From Pseudomonadota bacterium (lineage in GTDB: Bacteria; Desulfobacterota; Desulfobacteria; Desulfobacterales; RPRI01), in contig JAHJRK010000098.1 in NCBI GenBank assembly GCA_018830925.1, forward strand, positions 1 through 8,424: DNA of 8,424 bases, in the 5' to 3' direction. The translations under genes were made by a program, and so were the position numbers. Positions 1 to 6,688 of this stretch are shown here, one piece after another. Position 1 is the stretch's first letter; each line of letters starts with the position of its first letter. A model generated the notes under the pieces. It was not told the DNA's origin and did not search any database. It saw nothing but the letters and a program-made list of their open reading frames with translations.

Positions 1-1362
1 ATTTACCGTTTTGATGATTGTCCGGATATATTCACCCTTCTCATCTTTTTCTGTGAGATCAACCGTTGTTCCCGCCACTCTGTAACCGTCTCTGTCGATA
101 ATGATCGTAATCTTCGGCCTTTTCAAAAAAAGCTGGTTGGTTCCGCTTACAAAACCCAGCTCTTTCGTATTCAGTATGACAATCGTGCCTATTGGAAAGA
201 TCCCGACCATGTTTATGAAAAACTTGAGCAGGAGAGGATCCAGCCTGGTTCCGGAATTCTCAAGCATGACCGCAAGAGCTCTGTCTGGAGGCAATGGAGT
301 CCTCGTGTAGACCCTTGCAGATGTTATGGCATCATACCAGTCGGCCACCGATATTAGCCTGCTGAACAGATCAAGCTCAAATCGCTTGCGGATCTTGGGA
401 TAACCGCTGAGGTCGTAATTGAGGTGGTGCTCAAACGCAACTATAGCCGCCTTTATCGAAAACTCATCAGTCTTTCTCAGATTCAATAAGACTTTAGCTC
501 CCCAGAAGGGATGCTTTCTGATAATCTTCCATTCCTCATCATTAAAACTCTCGGGTTTGTTGAGGATTTCATTTGGAACATTTATCTTCCCTATGTCATG
601 GAATAAAGCAATCATACCAAGGTCGGTCAGCGTTTTGCGGTCCAAACCCAGCCGCTGTCCCAGTGCCACAGAAAGAATGCTCACATTCACTGAATGGTGA
701 TATGTATATTCATCGTAGTCTCTTATCGCCGTCATTCCCAGCAGCAACTGCTCTTCTTCAACTATCTGGTCAACCACCAATGTTACAATTCTTTTGGCCG
801 TTTTCAAGCTTGCTCTTTCTCCGGCACGAATCTTACTGATTATGCCGGCAGCGCATGTTACTGCATTAAAATAAGTCTTCCTGACCATCTTCCTCGGATC
901 AAAGGATCTCGTTTCGGCTATTTTCATCAGCTTTTCAACTGCAACAGATTGAACCACAGACATCTTTTTTTCTATTGCGTCAAACGGTTTTTGGGAAAAG
1001 GAGGAAGAGATGAAAGCCCCGATAAAAGTTTTTATATCTTCATGGCCCACATTGCTACTGAAGATCACGCTGCCCAGTTCCCGTTTTTTGAATTCCCTTA
1101 TGAGAAAATCAAAGTTGAGAAGATGTTCCATGGAATATCTTATGCGCAAGTCATTCAAATAAAAATATTCGCCTCTAAGTATTAACCTTACAGATAGCAA
1201 ATTATCGATAAGCTCATTCACGACAGATACGAGCCTGTCAATGCCCGAAATGACCGCCTCATTGCCGGTATCGTGTACCTGGGAGTTGCGCAGAAGAGCC
1301 GAAAGCTGGTTAAGCAAATCTCTGGCCGTCTGATTAATCTCTTTTTCCTGATTATTGTTCAT
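1..1362 (-). CDS. HD-GYP domain protein (cyclic-dinucleotide phosphodiesterase-like), 3' end cut by window edge
   Basis: An open frame of 454 codons runs from ATG at 1362 to the left edge with no stop, so the C-terminus is missing. Residues 1-118 form a non-catalytic N-terminal domain. The HD-GYP domain covers about 195-390: H223 (in YHHSVNVS), HDIGK at 255-259, HP..G at 284-288, H312-H313, GYP at 320-322, and ADWYDAIT at 340-347. These match the metal ligands and signature of HD-GYP proteins, which hydrolyse c-di-GMP or, in some cases such as Myxococcus PmxA, 3',3'-cGAMP. The usual HHE..DG.GYP is changed to HHLNYDLSGYP, losing the Glu and a Gly, so activity or specificity may differ. A small beta-rich tail follows after residue 390. 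No membrane segment or receiver domain is seen, so it is probably cytoplasmic. The gene overlaps the upstream HEAT gene by 11 bases, and its start lacks a strong Shine-Dalgarno, which suggests translational coupling. The domain call is firm; the substrate is unknown. Confidence 0.93.
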   Translation of the reverse strand, partial: MNNNQEKEINQTARDLLNQLSALLRNSQVHDTGNEAVISGIDRLVSVVNELIDNLLSVRLILRGEYFYLNDLRIRYSMEHLLNFDFLIREFKKRELGSVIFSSNVGHEDIKTFIGAFISSSFSQKPFDAIEKKMSVVQSVAVEKLMKIAETRSFDPRKMVRKTYFNAVTCAAGIISKIRAGERASLKTAKRIVTLVVDQIVEEEQLLLGMTAIRDYDEYTYHHSVNVSILSVALGQRLGLDRKTLTDLGMIALFHDIGKINVPNEILNKPESFNDEEWKIIRKHPFWGAKVLLNLRKTDEFSIKAAIVAFEHHLNYDLSGYPKIRKRFELDLFSRLISVADWYDAITSARVYTRTPLPPDRALAVMLENSGTRLDPLLLKFFINMVGIFPIGTIVILNTKELGFVSGTNQLFLKRPKITIIIDRDGYRVAGTTVDLTEKDEKGEYIRTIIKTVN

Positions 1363-2998
1363 GCTCGATCTGCTTTATAGCCTCAGTTACAAACTCATTG
1401 AACAATTTGTTGCCGTCATTCCTGTACTGGTATAGAAGCGGAAGAGACTCCTTGTTTCTGATAAGCCCGAGACAGTATGCGGCACATGCCCTGTTTTCAT
1501 AATTCCTGGTTCTGCCGAAAAAAGTTTTTTTCCTGACAATGTCAGACATGAAGGCGCAAACCTCTTTATCTTTCCATTTTGAAATTACTTCGAAATATTT
1601 CTTCTTCTCTTCAAAATCTCTTGCTCCGAAATCCCTGCCTGCAATCCTGTTTAAAATAATGCGCTTTGCAACATCAGACCCGATACTGCCGAGCTCCATC
1701 AGCGCGGCCGACTCTATCTGAATATCAGGATCGTCGAGGCAATTCTGCAACGCCTTAATCACTCCGGCCCCCCCGAGTTCCCCGAAAGCCCTTATTACTT
1801 CTTTCTTTACTCTGACATCGCCGTGCTTAACGGTCTTTAAAAGATAATTCACCGCTTTCCTGTCCCCGATCTTTCTCAGGACATATATGATATTTCTTAC
1901 CACATACCAGCGGGAATCGTTCAACCTTGCCGCAAGTGAGACCATGTCTTTTCTGCCCAGGATTACAAGCGCTTCAACAACCAGCTTTCTGGAGTGAATT
2001 TTCTTCAGCTCTCCGAGTATCATTATAAGGTGCGGAATAGCTTTCACATCAAGGCATTTGATAAAATCCTCTATTTTTTTATCCTTTATCTTAGGACTGC
2101 TGTCCAGTATATTTCCCAGAAGCTTTATGATTTTTTCCGTGCTTATATTTACAAGAATTTTTTTTGAGCAATCTCTGATTTCATCCGAAATGCCCTTCGC
2201 GTCTTTCAGGTGATTCAGCTTCAAGAGTATGCCGGTGGCGGTGTCAATCTCACCCCTGCTCAATACATATTCAATCATACCGGCGAAGAAGCCGGCGAGA
2301 TCGTCAAAATCATCCTCTGTTTCGGACAGCAAAAACATTTCAAACAGAATTTCAACCAGCTTTCCCGTCTTGTCGGGTTTATCCTTTTCGAATTCACATG
2401 CCAGATCCTGCATGTCTTTATCCGTCAGGGAGGCCATTTCCACTTCCTTAACCAACCCGCCATCCTTTAATATGTCTTCATATGCCTTCATAAGACTATC
2501 TTCGTCGGCGCTCTTCTCCTCTATTTCCGCAACCGCCCGTGTTTCGTAATCTTCCTCATCGGAAAGGGTGATCTCATCTACAATGTACTGTATATTCTGG
2601 AAATCTTTTTCCCACAACAGCGTCACTATATCATCGTCCACTTCATCGCGGCCGAAATCAAAAGATATGATTTTGAGAAAATCATCCATATCCTCCCGTG
2701 ACAGTTCCCTTTTAAAGGTGATTTCCCTCAAACCGTCTTTAAAGAAAAAAAGTGCGAGGTTATCCTCCTTCTCAGGATTGGAATAGACGGCTTCGGAATC
2801 ATAGAATATGTCGTTCTGACTTATCTGAAGGCTCAGTTTTTCACTGAAATTGAAGAATTCGACAAACTTGGCGAAACATGCATCCGTAATGTTGACACAC
2901 AGGGGGTTGTTGGGAGGGTACAGCTTCAATATTTTTTTCGATTTCAGGAATAACCGGATAATCTCCCTGACCTGATCGATATCATTATTACCGGGCAT
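1352..2998 (-). CDS. HEAT-repeat protein, partner of the HD-GYP protein
   Basis: 548 residues, ATG start, preceded by AAGGAA six bases upstream. Residues about 8-115 form an N-terminal alpha/beta domain that resembles the N-terminus of the adjacent HD-GYP protein. Residues about 145-210 are acidic and probably a flexible linker. From about 285 to 450, and again to the C-terminus, there are repeating helical pairs of HEAT type. Examples are IPHLIMILGELKKIHSR at 321-337, DSRWYVVRNIIYVLRKIGDR at 361-380, DVRVKKEVIRAFGELGG at 394-410 and DIQIESAALMELGSIGS at 425-441. HEAT solenoids act as protein-binding scaffolds; no catalytic motif, signal peptide or membrane segment is visible. Co-transcription and overlap with the HD-GYP gene suggest that the two proteins work together, perhaps with the HEAT protein as regulator or adaptor. 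That role is inference. A sigma70-like promoter lies about 115 bases upstream. The partner and signal are unknown. Confidence 0.93.
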   Translation of the reverse strand: MPGNNDIDQVREIIRLFLKSKKILKLYPPNNPLCVNITDACFAKFVEFFNFSEKLSLQISQNDIFYDSEAVYSNPEKEDNLALFFFKDGLREITFKRELSREDMDDFLKIISFDFGRDEVDDDIVTLLWEKDFQNIQYIVDEITLSDEEDYETRAVAEIEEKSADEDSLMKAYEDILKDGGLVKEVEMASLTDKDMQDLACEFEKDKPDKTGKLVEILFEMFLLSETEDDFDDLAGFFAGMIEYVLSRGEIDTATGILLKLNHLKDAKGISDEIRDCSKKILVNISTEKIIKLLGNILDSSPKIKDKKIEDFIKCLDVKAIPHLIMILGELKKIHSRKLVVEALVILGRKDMVSLAARLNDSRWYVVRNIIYVLRKIGDRKAVNYLLKTVKHGDVRVKKEVIRAFGELGGAGVIKALQNCLDDPDIQIESAALMELGSIGSDVAKRIILNRIAGRDFGARDFEEKKKYFEVISKWKDKEVCAFMSDIVRKKTFFGRTRNYENRACAAYCLGLIRNKESLPLLYQYRNDGNKLFNEFVTEAIKQIEHEQ

Positions 2999-3004
2999 GA
3001 TAAT

Positions 3005-3010
3005 TTCCTT
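3005..3010 (-). promoter_or_regulatory. Ribosome binding site of the HEAT-repeat gene
   Basis: On the minus strand AAGGAA stands six bases before the ATG at 2998. This supports the chosen start of the HEAT gene; no alternative in-frame start with a better site was noticed. Confidence 0.7.
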
Positions 3011-3112
3011 TTCGCGCTTTTCATACGGATAGGAATTAAATCTGCAATTACAGCAGAGAGAAAATCAGTCCTATAATGCTGAATCCGAGAATCAATTGTA
3101 ACTCTTTTAAAA

Positions 3113-3139
3113 ATTATCAGACATATAGCTGACTGTCAA
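3113..3139 (-). promoter_or_regulatory. Probable sigma70-like promoter of the HEAT/HD-GYP operon
   Basis: Minus strand: TTGACA (3139-3134, full consensus) and GATAAT (3118-3113, five of six consensus bases), separated by 15 bases. The spacing is shorter than the ideal 17; reading the -10 as TAATTT gives 17 bases but a poorer box. Transcription would begin near 3105 and leave a leader of about 107 bases before the HEAT start. No riboswitch-like structure was recognised in the leader. Confidence 0.45.
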
Positions 3140-3251
3140 TGCCTTTTGCCGGGGCAGTAATTCTGAACAATGTGATATGTCCTGCCTATACGTGCCGCCG
3201 ATCCCTTAAGATTTTTTTTTGACCAGAATCAGGGTAAATGGGAGTAAATCT

Positions 3252-3300
3252 ACTTGCTGCCTTCGGGGAAAAGTTTTTATTGAAGCTCCCCGCGGCAAGT
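3252..3300. repeat. Imperfect GC-rich inverted repeat, REP-like
   Basis: ACTTGC (3252-3257) pairs with GCAAGT (3295-3300) and CGGGGA (3264-3269) pairs with TCCCCG (3287-3292). The result is a two-part stem with an internal loop and a 17-base apical loop. The right arm contains TGAAGCTCCCCGC (3281-3293), which recurs at 8305-8317 as part of another hairpin. No T-tract follows on the minus strand, so it is a poor candidate for a classical terminator of the acyltransferase gene. It is best read as a dispersed palindromic repeat. Confidence 0.6.
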
Positions 3301-3303
3301 CCA

Positions 3304-3348
3304 CCCGCCATATCCGCCATAAAGATTGGCGGACGTGCCGCTGGCGGG
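3304..3348. repeat. Nested CCGCCA/TGGCGG palindromes
   Basis: Two nested inverted repeats lie in the intergenic region downstream of the acyltransferase gene. The outer pair is CCCGCCA (3304-3310) with TGGCGGG (3342-3348). The inner pair is TCCGCCA (3313-3319) with TGGCGGA (3327-3333), with a 7-base loop. A further CTTCGGCGGA (3351-3360) follows. Such GC-rich nested stems are typical of intergenic repeats; they could also affect 3'-end stability of the acyltransferase mRNA. No protein-coding signal was found here. Confidence 0.6.
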
Positions 3349-3412
3349 ACCTTCGGCGGAGAATGCGCTCGCTGTTGAAGATTCAGGATACTTTCAAACA
3401 GGAGGCCGGGAG

Positions 3413-4045
3413 TTACGGTGTAATCATTTCATTCGGTTTTTCTATACAGACGGGATTTACGAAAAACGGTTCTTCCGTTACCGTATTCTTTCCGTGAATG
3501 CCTGAATAAAAGGCTCTGATCTCTTTCATATCAGACTCAATGTCTCCTGTTGGAATGAAAACAGGTCCAAACCCGCCTTCCTTTCTTCGATAGTCAAGAT
3601 ATGCCAGAACAATCGGAACATCGGCTCCTCTTGCAATATAATAGAATCCTGTTTTCCATTTCATGACTTTTTTGCGGGTTCCGGATGGCGGAATTGTCAC
3701 AATCAGTCTGTCATTATCGGAAAATCTACGGATCATCTGATCGACAATATTGTTTGACCTGGAACGGTCAACCGGTATGCCTCCCAGCCACTTGAATAAC
3801 GTTCCAAAGGGAAATCGGAATAACGCATCTTTTCCCATCCAGTATATTTTGGCTTTAACGGCAAAGGCTATGAATAATGTGATCGGAAAATCCCAGTTGG
3901 ATGTGTGCGGGGCCGCGATCAGAACTATCTTTGGAATTTCCGGCAAACAACCTTCGATACGCCACCCGGATATTTTGAGGATAAACAGGGAAAGCCATCT
4001 AATCAGAGTTTTTATGAGGGGTGTATCAAATATTGTGTACTGCAC
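3413..4045 (-). CDS. PlsC-type lysophospholipid/glycerol acyltransferase
   Basis: 210 residues with a GTG start. GAAGGAG lies eight bases upstream, which decides the start. The family transfers an acyl chain to a lysophospholipid or related acceptor at the inner membrane. Motif I is H47-TSNW-D52, the catalytic HX4D. Motif II is GKDALFRFPFGTLFKWLGG followed by IPVDRS (71-95). Motif III is IPPSGTRKK (118-126), where Ser replaces the Glu of the usual PEGTR. Motif IV is VPIVLAYLDYRR (143-154). The N-terminal stretch to residue 27 is hydrophobic and probably sits on the membrane. The length is short compared with classical PlsC (about 240-250) but normal for the compact members with HTSNWD. The upstream neighbour is an RND/MMPL-type exporter, a pairing seen in lipid-modifying and lipid-export clusters, so a dedicated lipid substrate is possible. 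A 215-base gap separates them, so co-transcription is uncertain. The acyltransferase call is strong; the acceptor is unknown. Confidence 0.9.
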   Translation of the reverse strand: MQYTIFDTPLIKTLIRWLSLFILKISGWRIEGCLPEIPKIVLIAAPHTSNWDFPITLFIAFAVKAKIYWMGKDALFRFPFGTLFKWLGGIPVDRSRSNNIVDQMIRRFSDNDRLIVTIPPSGTRKKVMKWKTGFYYIARGADVPIVLAYLDYRRKEGGFGPVFIPTGDIESDMKEIRAFYSGIHGKNTVTEEPFFVNPVCIEKPNEMITP

Positions 4046-4053
4046 AGTTAACG

Positions 4054-4060
4054 CTCCTTC
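4054..4060 (-). promoter_or_regulatory. Shine-Dalgarno of the acyltransferase gene (supports the GTG start)
   Basis: GAAGGAG on the minus strand, eight bases before GTG at 4045. The next in-frame Met is far inside the protein, after motif I, so the GTG start is well supported. Confidence 0.75.
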
Positions 4061-4142
4061 AATAAGGTTTTTTTAAAGCTTCATCTATAATCAAACCCGA
4101 CCTTTAGGTGAAAAGGAGTGTAATTGCAAAGCAGTATTCGGA

Positions 4143-4163
4143 GTTTTACAAAAGTTTTACAAA
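4143..4163. repeat. Short direct repeat GTTTTACAAA x2
   Basis: GTTTTACAAA occurs at 4143-4152 and 4154-4163, an 11-base period. It lies in the 215-base gap between the exporter and acyltransferase genes. It may be chance in an AT-rich spacer; a binding site for a regulator is possible but not supported further. Confidence 0.35.
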
Positions 4164-4208
4164 GGCTTTTAGAGGAGGAGAGATGCCGTTAAGAAAAACC
4201 GGAATCCG

Positions 4209-4253
4209 GACTTATTACGAGTTCATCAGAATTGACGATCTCGCAAAAAAGTC
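4209..4253. repeat. Imperfect palindromic intergenic element between exporter and acyltransferase genes
   Basis: The left arm GACTTATTACGAG (4209-4221) and right arm CTCGCAAAAAAGTC (4240-4253) are imperfectly complementary: GACTT/AAGTC outer and CGAG/CTCG inner. The centre, TTCATCAGAATTGACGAT, can form a short inner stem (TCA/TGA). A half copy of the right-arm sequence, read on the opposite strand, occurs at 7899-7914. It lies immediately after the exporter stop codon and may be a processing or termination structure, but no good T-tract follows. Confidence 0.5.
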
Positions 4254-4260
4254 AAATGCT

Positions 4261-6642
4261 CTATTTTGCTTTCTTTCCCATCCACATCCTGTACAAAGCG
4301 GGAACTGCAAACTGTGCTGCCAGGTAACCTGCTATAAGGCCCATTGTGAGCGTCAGGCCGATTGAAAAGAGCACCGGATGGCGGGCGAACAGAAGTGATA
4401 ACGCGCCGACAATTGTAGTTAAAGCCGAAACCCACACAGCCTTTTCCGTACCTGTATTAAGTTGATGGTGATAACTGTAAAGCATGAATACTCCGTAATC
4501 TATGCAAAGCCCCACCACCACCATGGCTGCAATAATTGCAGGAGCGGTCAGGGAGATGTTGAGAAAAGAAAATCCCCCCAGTACGGCAGCAATAGCACTA
4601 GCCACAGGCGCAATTGTAATAACGGTGAGTTTTAAATTTTTAAGAAACAAAAATGTAAGCGCCATGATCAGAACCCCGGCAACCGAAGCAAGGAAGAGAA
4701 CCTCTCGCGAAACCGCCAATGAAATTCTGTCTGAAAAAGATCGGCGGGAGACAATAAAGGTTCCGGGGTGGTTCTTTGCAATATTATTCATGACGGAGAC
4801 ATATTCCCTGCTGTCCGGGAAAAATGAGATAACCCGGAATTCCTCGTCATTTTTATGAACAAACCTCTCTTTAATACGGTTAAGAAACGAAATTTCCGGC
4901 AATTTATCACTTGCTGACCGGGACGGATTTAAATTATTAAAAAACGGCTCAAAAGCCTTATCTGAAAAATTATAAATTTTCCCCTGTTCTTTAATCAGAT
5001 TGCGGGTCTTTTCAATACGGTCTGCCTGCCAGAAATTTTTCCAGCGCAACTCATTTGCCATACGGGTTTCTTTTGAAGGAAAGACGGGGGCAATACTGGA
5101 AAGAACATCTTTGCCGGCAATTTGCACTACCCTTGCATAAATTTTTTCGTTTAATTTAAGAGTCTCTTCTTCCGTCCTCCCGCTTACCACAAAAAATGCC
5201 GGCTGATGCTTACCCCCCCAAACCCGATGGAATTCATTTTCAGTCTGCACAATTGCCGGACCAGCTCCATCAAGGCGCTGAACATCATTGTCGAATTTCA
5301 CATTAAAAGCAGATAATGTCAGAATTCCCGTAATAATCGCCCAGATTAGAATCTTTATACCATCCGGAACTGAAAACGCGGGTTTAACCGGCTGATGTCT
5401 TTCAGGAAGGGCCAGAGGTCGGGCTGCAATAATGTATGGAAATACGAATAAAACAAATCCGAGGCAGAGAAGGATGCTTACAATCGCAAAAAACGCGAGT
5501 TCATGATAGCCCGCCACATTTGAAAAGAAGAAGGCGCCGAATACGCTCATGGTCGTCAGGACAGCAATTACAAGGGGCCTTACCACCTCTTTAACCACAT
5601 CAACACGGCCCGATGTTCGCATAGCAGTATAAACATGTATGCCGTAATCATCCGCAATTCCGATAATCACTGCGCCCATGCCGGCAACGAAATAGGAAAG
5701 CTTCCCGAATACCAGCGCTGAAATATTCATGGAGATCAGAACTGAAAACATCGGGATAAGAAAAAATATCACGGCACGATAATCGCGAAAATTAAAAAGA
5801 AATATCAAAATGAAAGCGATTGATGCGGTAACGGAGGTTATGGCGATATCTCTCTTTATAACATCTTCATTACTTACTGCATGGGTGTGCCCGGCGATTA
5901 TATCACAGGAAATATAATCCGGAAGTTTTGATATTTTACCGTTCAGATATCCGATCAATTCCCTCGAACCGCCGGAATCTGTTATATCAACCGGCGTATC
6001 CAGTATCAGCATGAGATGCATGCCGTCGCGTGAAACAAAATGGTTATCGGTAAAATTAATTTCATAACCCGATGCTCCCGAAAGATTAAGCAGATTTTTA
6101 AGGCTTACAGAGGAAATTCCAAGCGGGTCAGCGCGCAAAACCGGCTCCAGAAAGGAGCTTGCCGGCGAAAGCATCTGCCGGTATACGCGGCTTAAGTTTT
6201 CTTTTACTCTTTCCGGGGTTAATTGCTGTTCAATCAGGTCGAGGTCGTCTTCGGCAACAAGCTGCGGCGCATAACGCATGAACAGGAGCGTTTCATCCCT
6301 AATTGTTTCAGAGGCAGCGCCTGATTCAACCTTGCTTATCAGGGGTTTTCCTAAGTTTTGAGCAAGTCTGTCCGCTTCTAAAATCAGCTCATCCAGAGAA
6401 TGTCCCGGCGATTTAATTTTCAACGAGAGCACTATTTTTCCCGAAAAGGCTGACTCCCGTAAAAATTTCATGTCCCGGATTATCTCGCTGTCTGCCGGAA
6501 GCATAGATTCCACGCTGCTGGAAAACGGAATAAACTTAACACCAAAAGCCGAAGCGATTATAATCAAAAGGATAATCGACGCGATCAGGCGTTTATGCCG
6601 TCCCGCCGCATCGTATAAAAGAGAAAAATATTTTTCTATCAT
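4261..6642 (-). CDS. RND/MMPL superfamily exporter (predicted lipid or hydrophobic-compound transporter)
   Basis: 793 residues in the classical duplicated layout. TM1 is at about 18-36, followed by a large periplasmic loop (37-262). TM2-6 lie at about 263-407 and TM7 at 429-446, followed by a second loop (447-647). TM8-12 lie at about 648-783. The proton-relay positions are visible in both halves: GIADDYGIHV (328-337, Asp331/332-Tyr333) and GLCIDYGVFM (711-720, Asp715-Tyr716). These match the Asp-Tyr pairs of MmpL-type pumps. The length and lack of the extra domains of AcrB (about 1050 residues) place it with MMPL/HpnN-like exporters, which move lipids or other hydrophobic molecules out of the inner membrane using the proton gradient. 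A stop codon lies three codons before the ATG, so the start cannot be further upstream, yet no clear Shine-Dalgarno precedes it. It starts 46 bases after the oadB-type gene and is followed by an acyltransferase gene. The substrate is unknown. Confidence 0.92.
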   Translation of the reverse strand: MIEKYFSLLYDAAGRHKRLIASIILLIIIASAFGVKFIPFSSSVESMLPADSEIIRDMKFLRESAFSGKIVLSLKIKSPGHSLDELILEADRLAQNLGKPLISKVESGAASETIRDETLLFMRYAPQLVAEDDLDLIEQQLTPERVKENLSRVYRQMLSPASSFLEPVLRADPLGISSVSLKNLLNLSGASGYEINFTDNHFVSRDGMHLMLILDTPVDITDSGGSRELIGYLNGKISKLPDYISCDIIAGHTHAVSNEDVIKRDIAITSVTASIAFILIFLFNFRDYRAVIFFLIPMFSVLISMNISALVFGKLSYFVAGMGAVIIGIADDYGIHVYTAMRTSGRVDVVKEVVRPLVIAVLTTMSVFGAFFFSNVAGYHELAFFAIVSILLCLGFVLFVFPYIIAARPLALPERHQPVKPAFSVPDGIKILIWAIITGILTLSAFNVKFDNDVQRLDGAGPAIVQTENEFHRVWGGKHQPAFFVVSGRTEEETLKLNEKIYARVVQIAGKDVLSSIAPVFPSKETRMANELRWKNFWQADRIEKTRNLIKEQGKIYNFSDKAFEPFFNNLNPSRSASDKLPEISFLNRIKERFVHKNDEEFRVISFFPDSREYVSVMNNIAKNHPGTFIVSRRSFSDRISLAVSREVLFLASVAGVLIMALTFLFLKNLKLTVITIAPVASAIAAVLGGFSFLNISLTAPAIIAAMVVVGLCIDYGVFMLYSYHHQLNTGTEKAVWVSALTTIVGALSLLFARHPVLFSIGLTLTMGLIAGYLAAQFAVPALYRMWMGKKAK

Positions 6643-6674
6643 GATTGCTTAATGCAAATGACCCAGAGGAACAT
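6639..6674 (-). CDS. Possible 11-residue leader ORF overlapping the exporter start
   Basis: Reading MFLWVICIKQS, ATG at 6674 and stop TGA at 6641-6639, this frame overlaps the exporter ATG as ATGA. It lies wholly within the gap after the beta-subunit gene. The exporter has no recognisable Shine-Dalgarno, so re-initiation from this leader is a possible explanation. The leader itself has only a weak ribosome-binding site, and a frame this short arises easily by chance. Confidence 0.25.
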   Translation of the reverse strand: MFLWVICIKQS

Positions 6675-6688
6675 AATATCGCCGTTCT

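Noticed and set aside
694..1185. 163-codon open frame on the plus strand
   Set aside because: It lies entirely antisense to the HD-GYP gene, whose motifs are unmistakable; the plus-strand translation shows no recognisable domain and is rich in residues typical of a shadow frame.
3211..3220. T-run on the plus strand suggesting an intrinsic terminator
   Set aside because: No stable stem lies directly before it on the plus strand and no plus-strand gene ends here.
3252..3348. CRISPR-like or tandem repeat array
   Set aside because: The repeats are inverted and nested, not regularly spaced direct repeats with unique spacers.
3219..3497. 92-codon plus-strand frame through the repeat cluster
   Set aside because: The Arg/Lys-rich translation comes from GC-rich palindromes and its end overlaps the acyltransferase gene antisense; no family resemblance and no convincing ribosome-binding site.
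4108..4365. 85-codon plus-strand frame with an internal ATG preceded by a GGAGGAG-like site at about 4170-4180
   Set aside because: The frame runs antisense into the 3' end of the exporter gene and through the palindromic element; the translation shows no recognisable domain.
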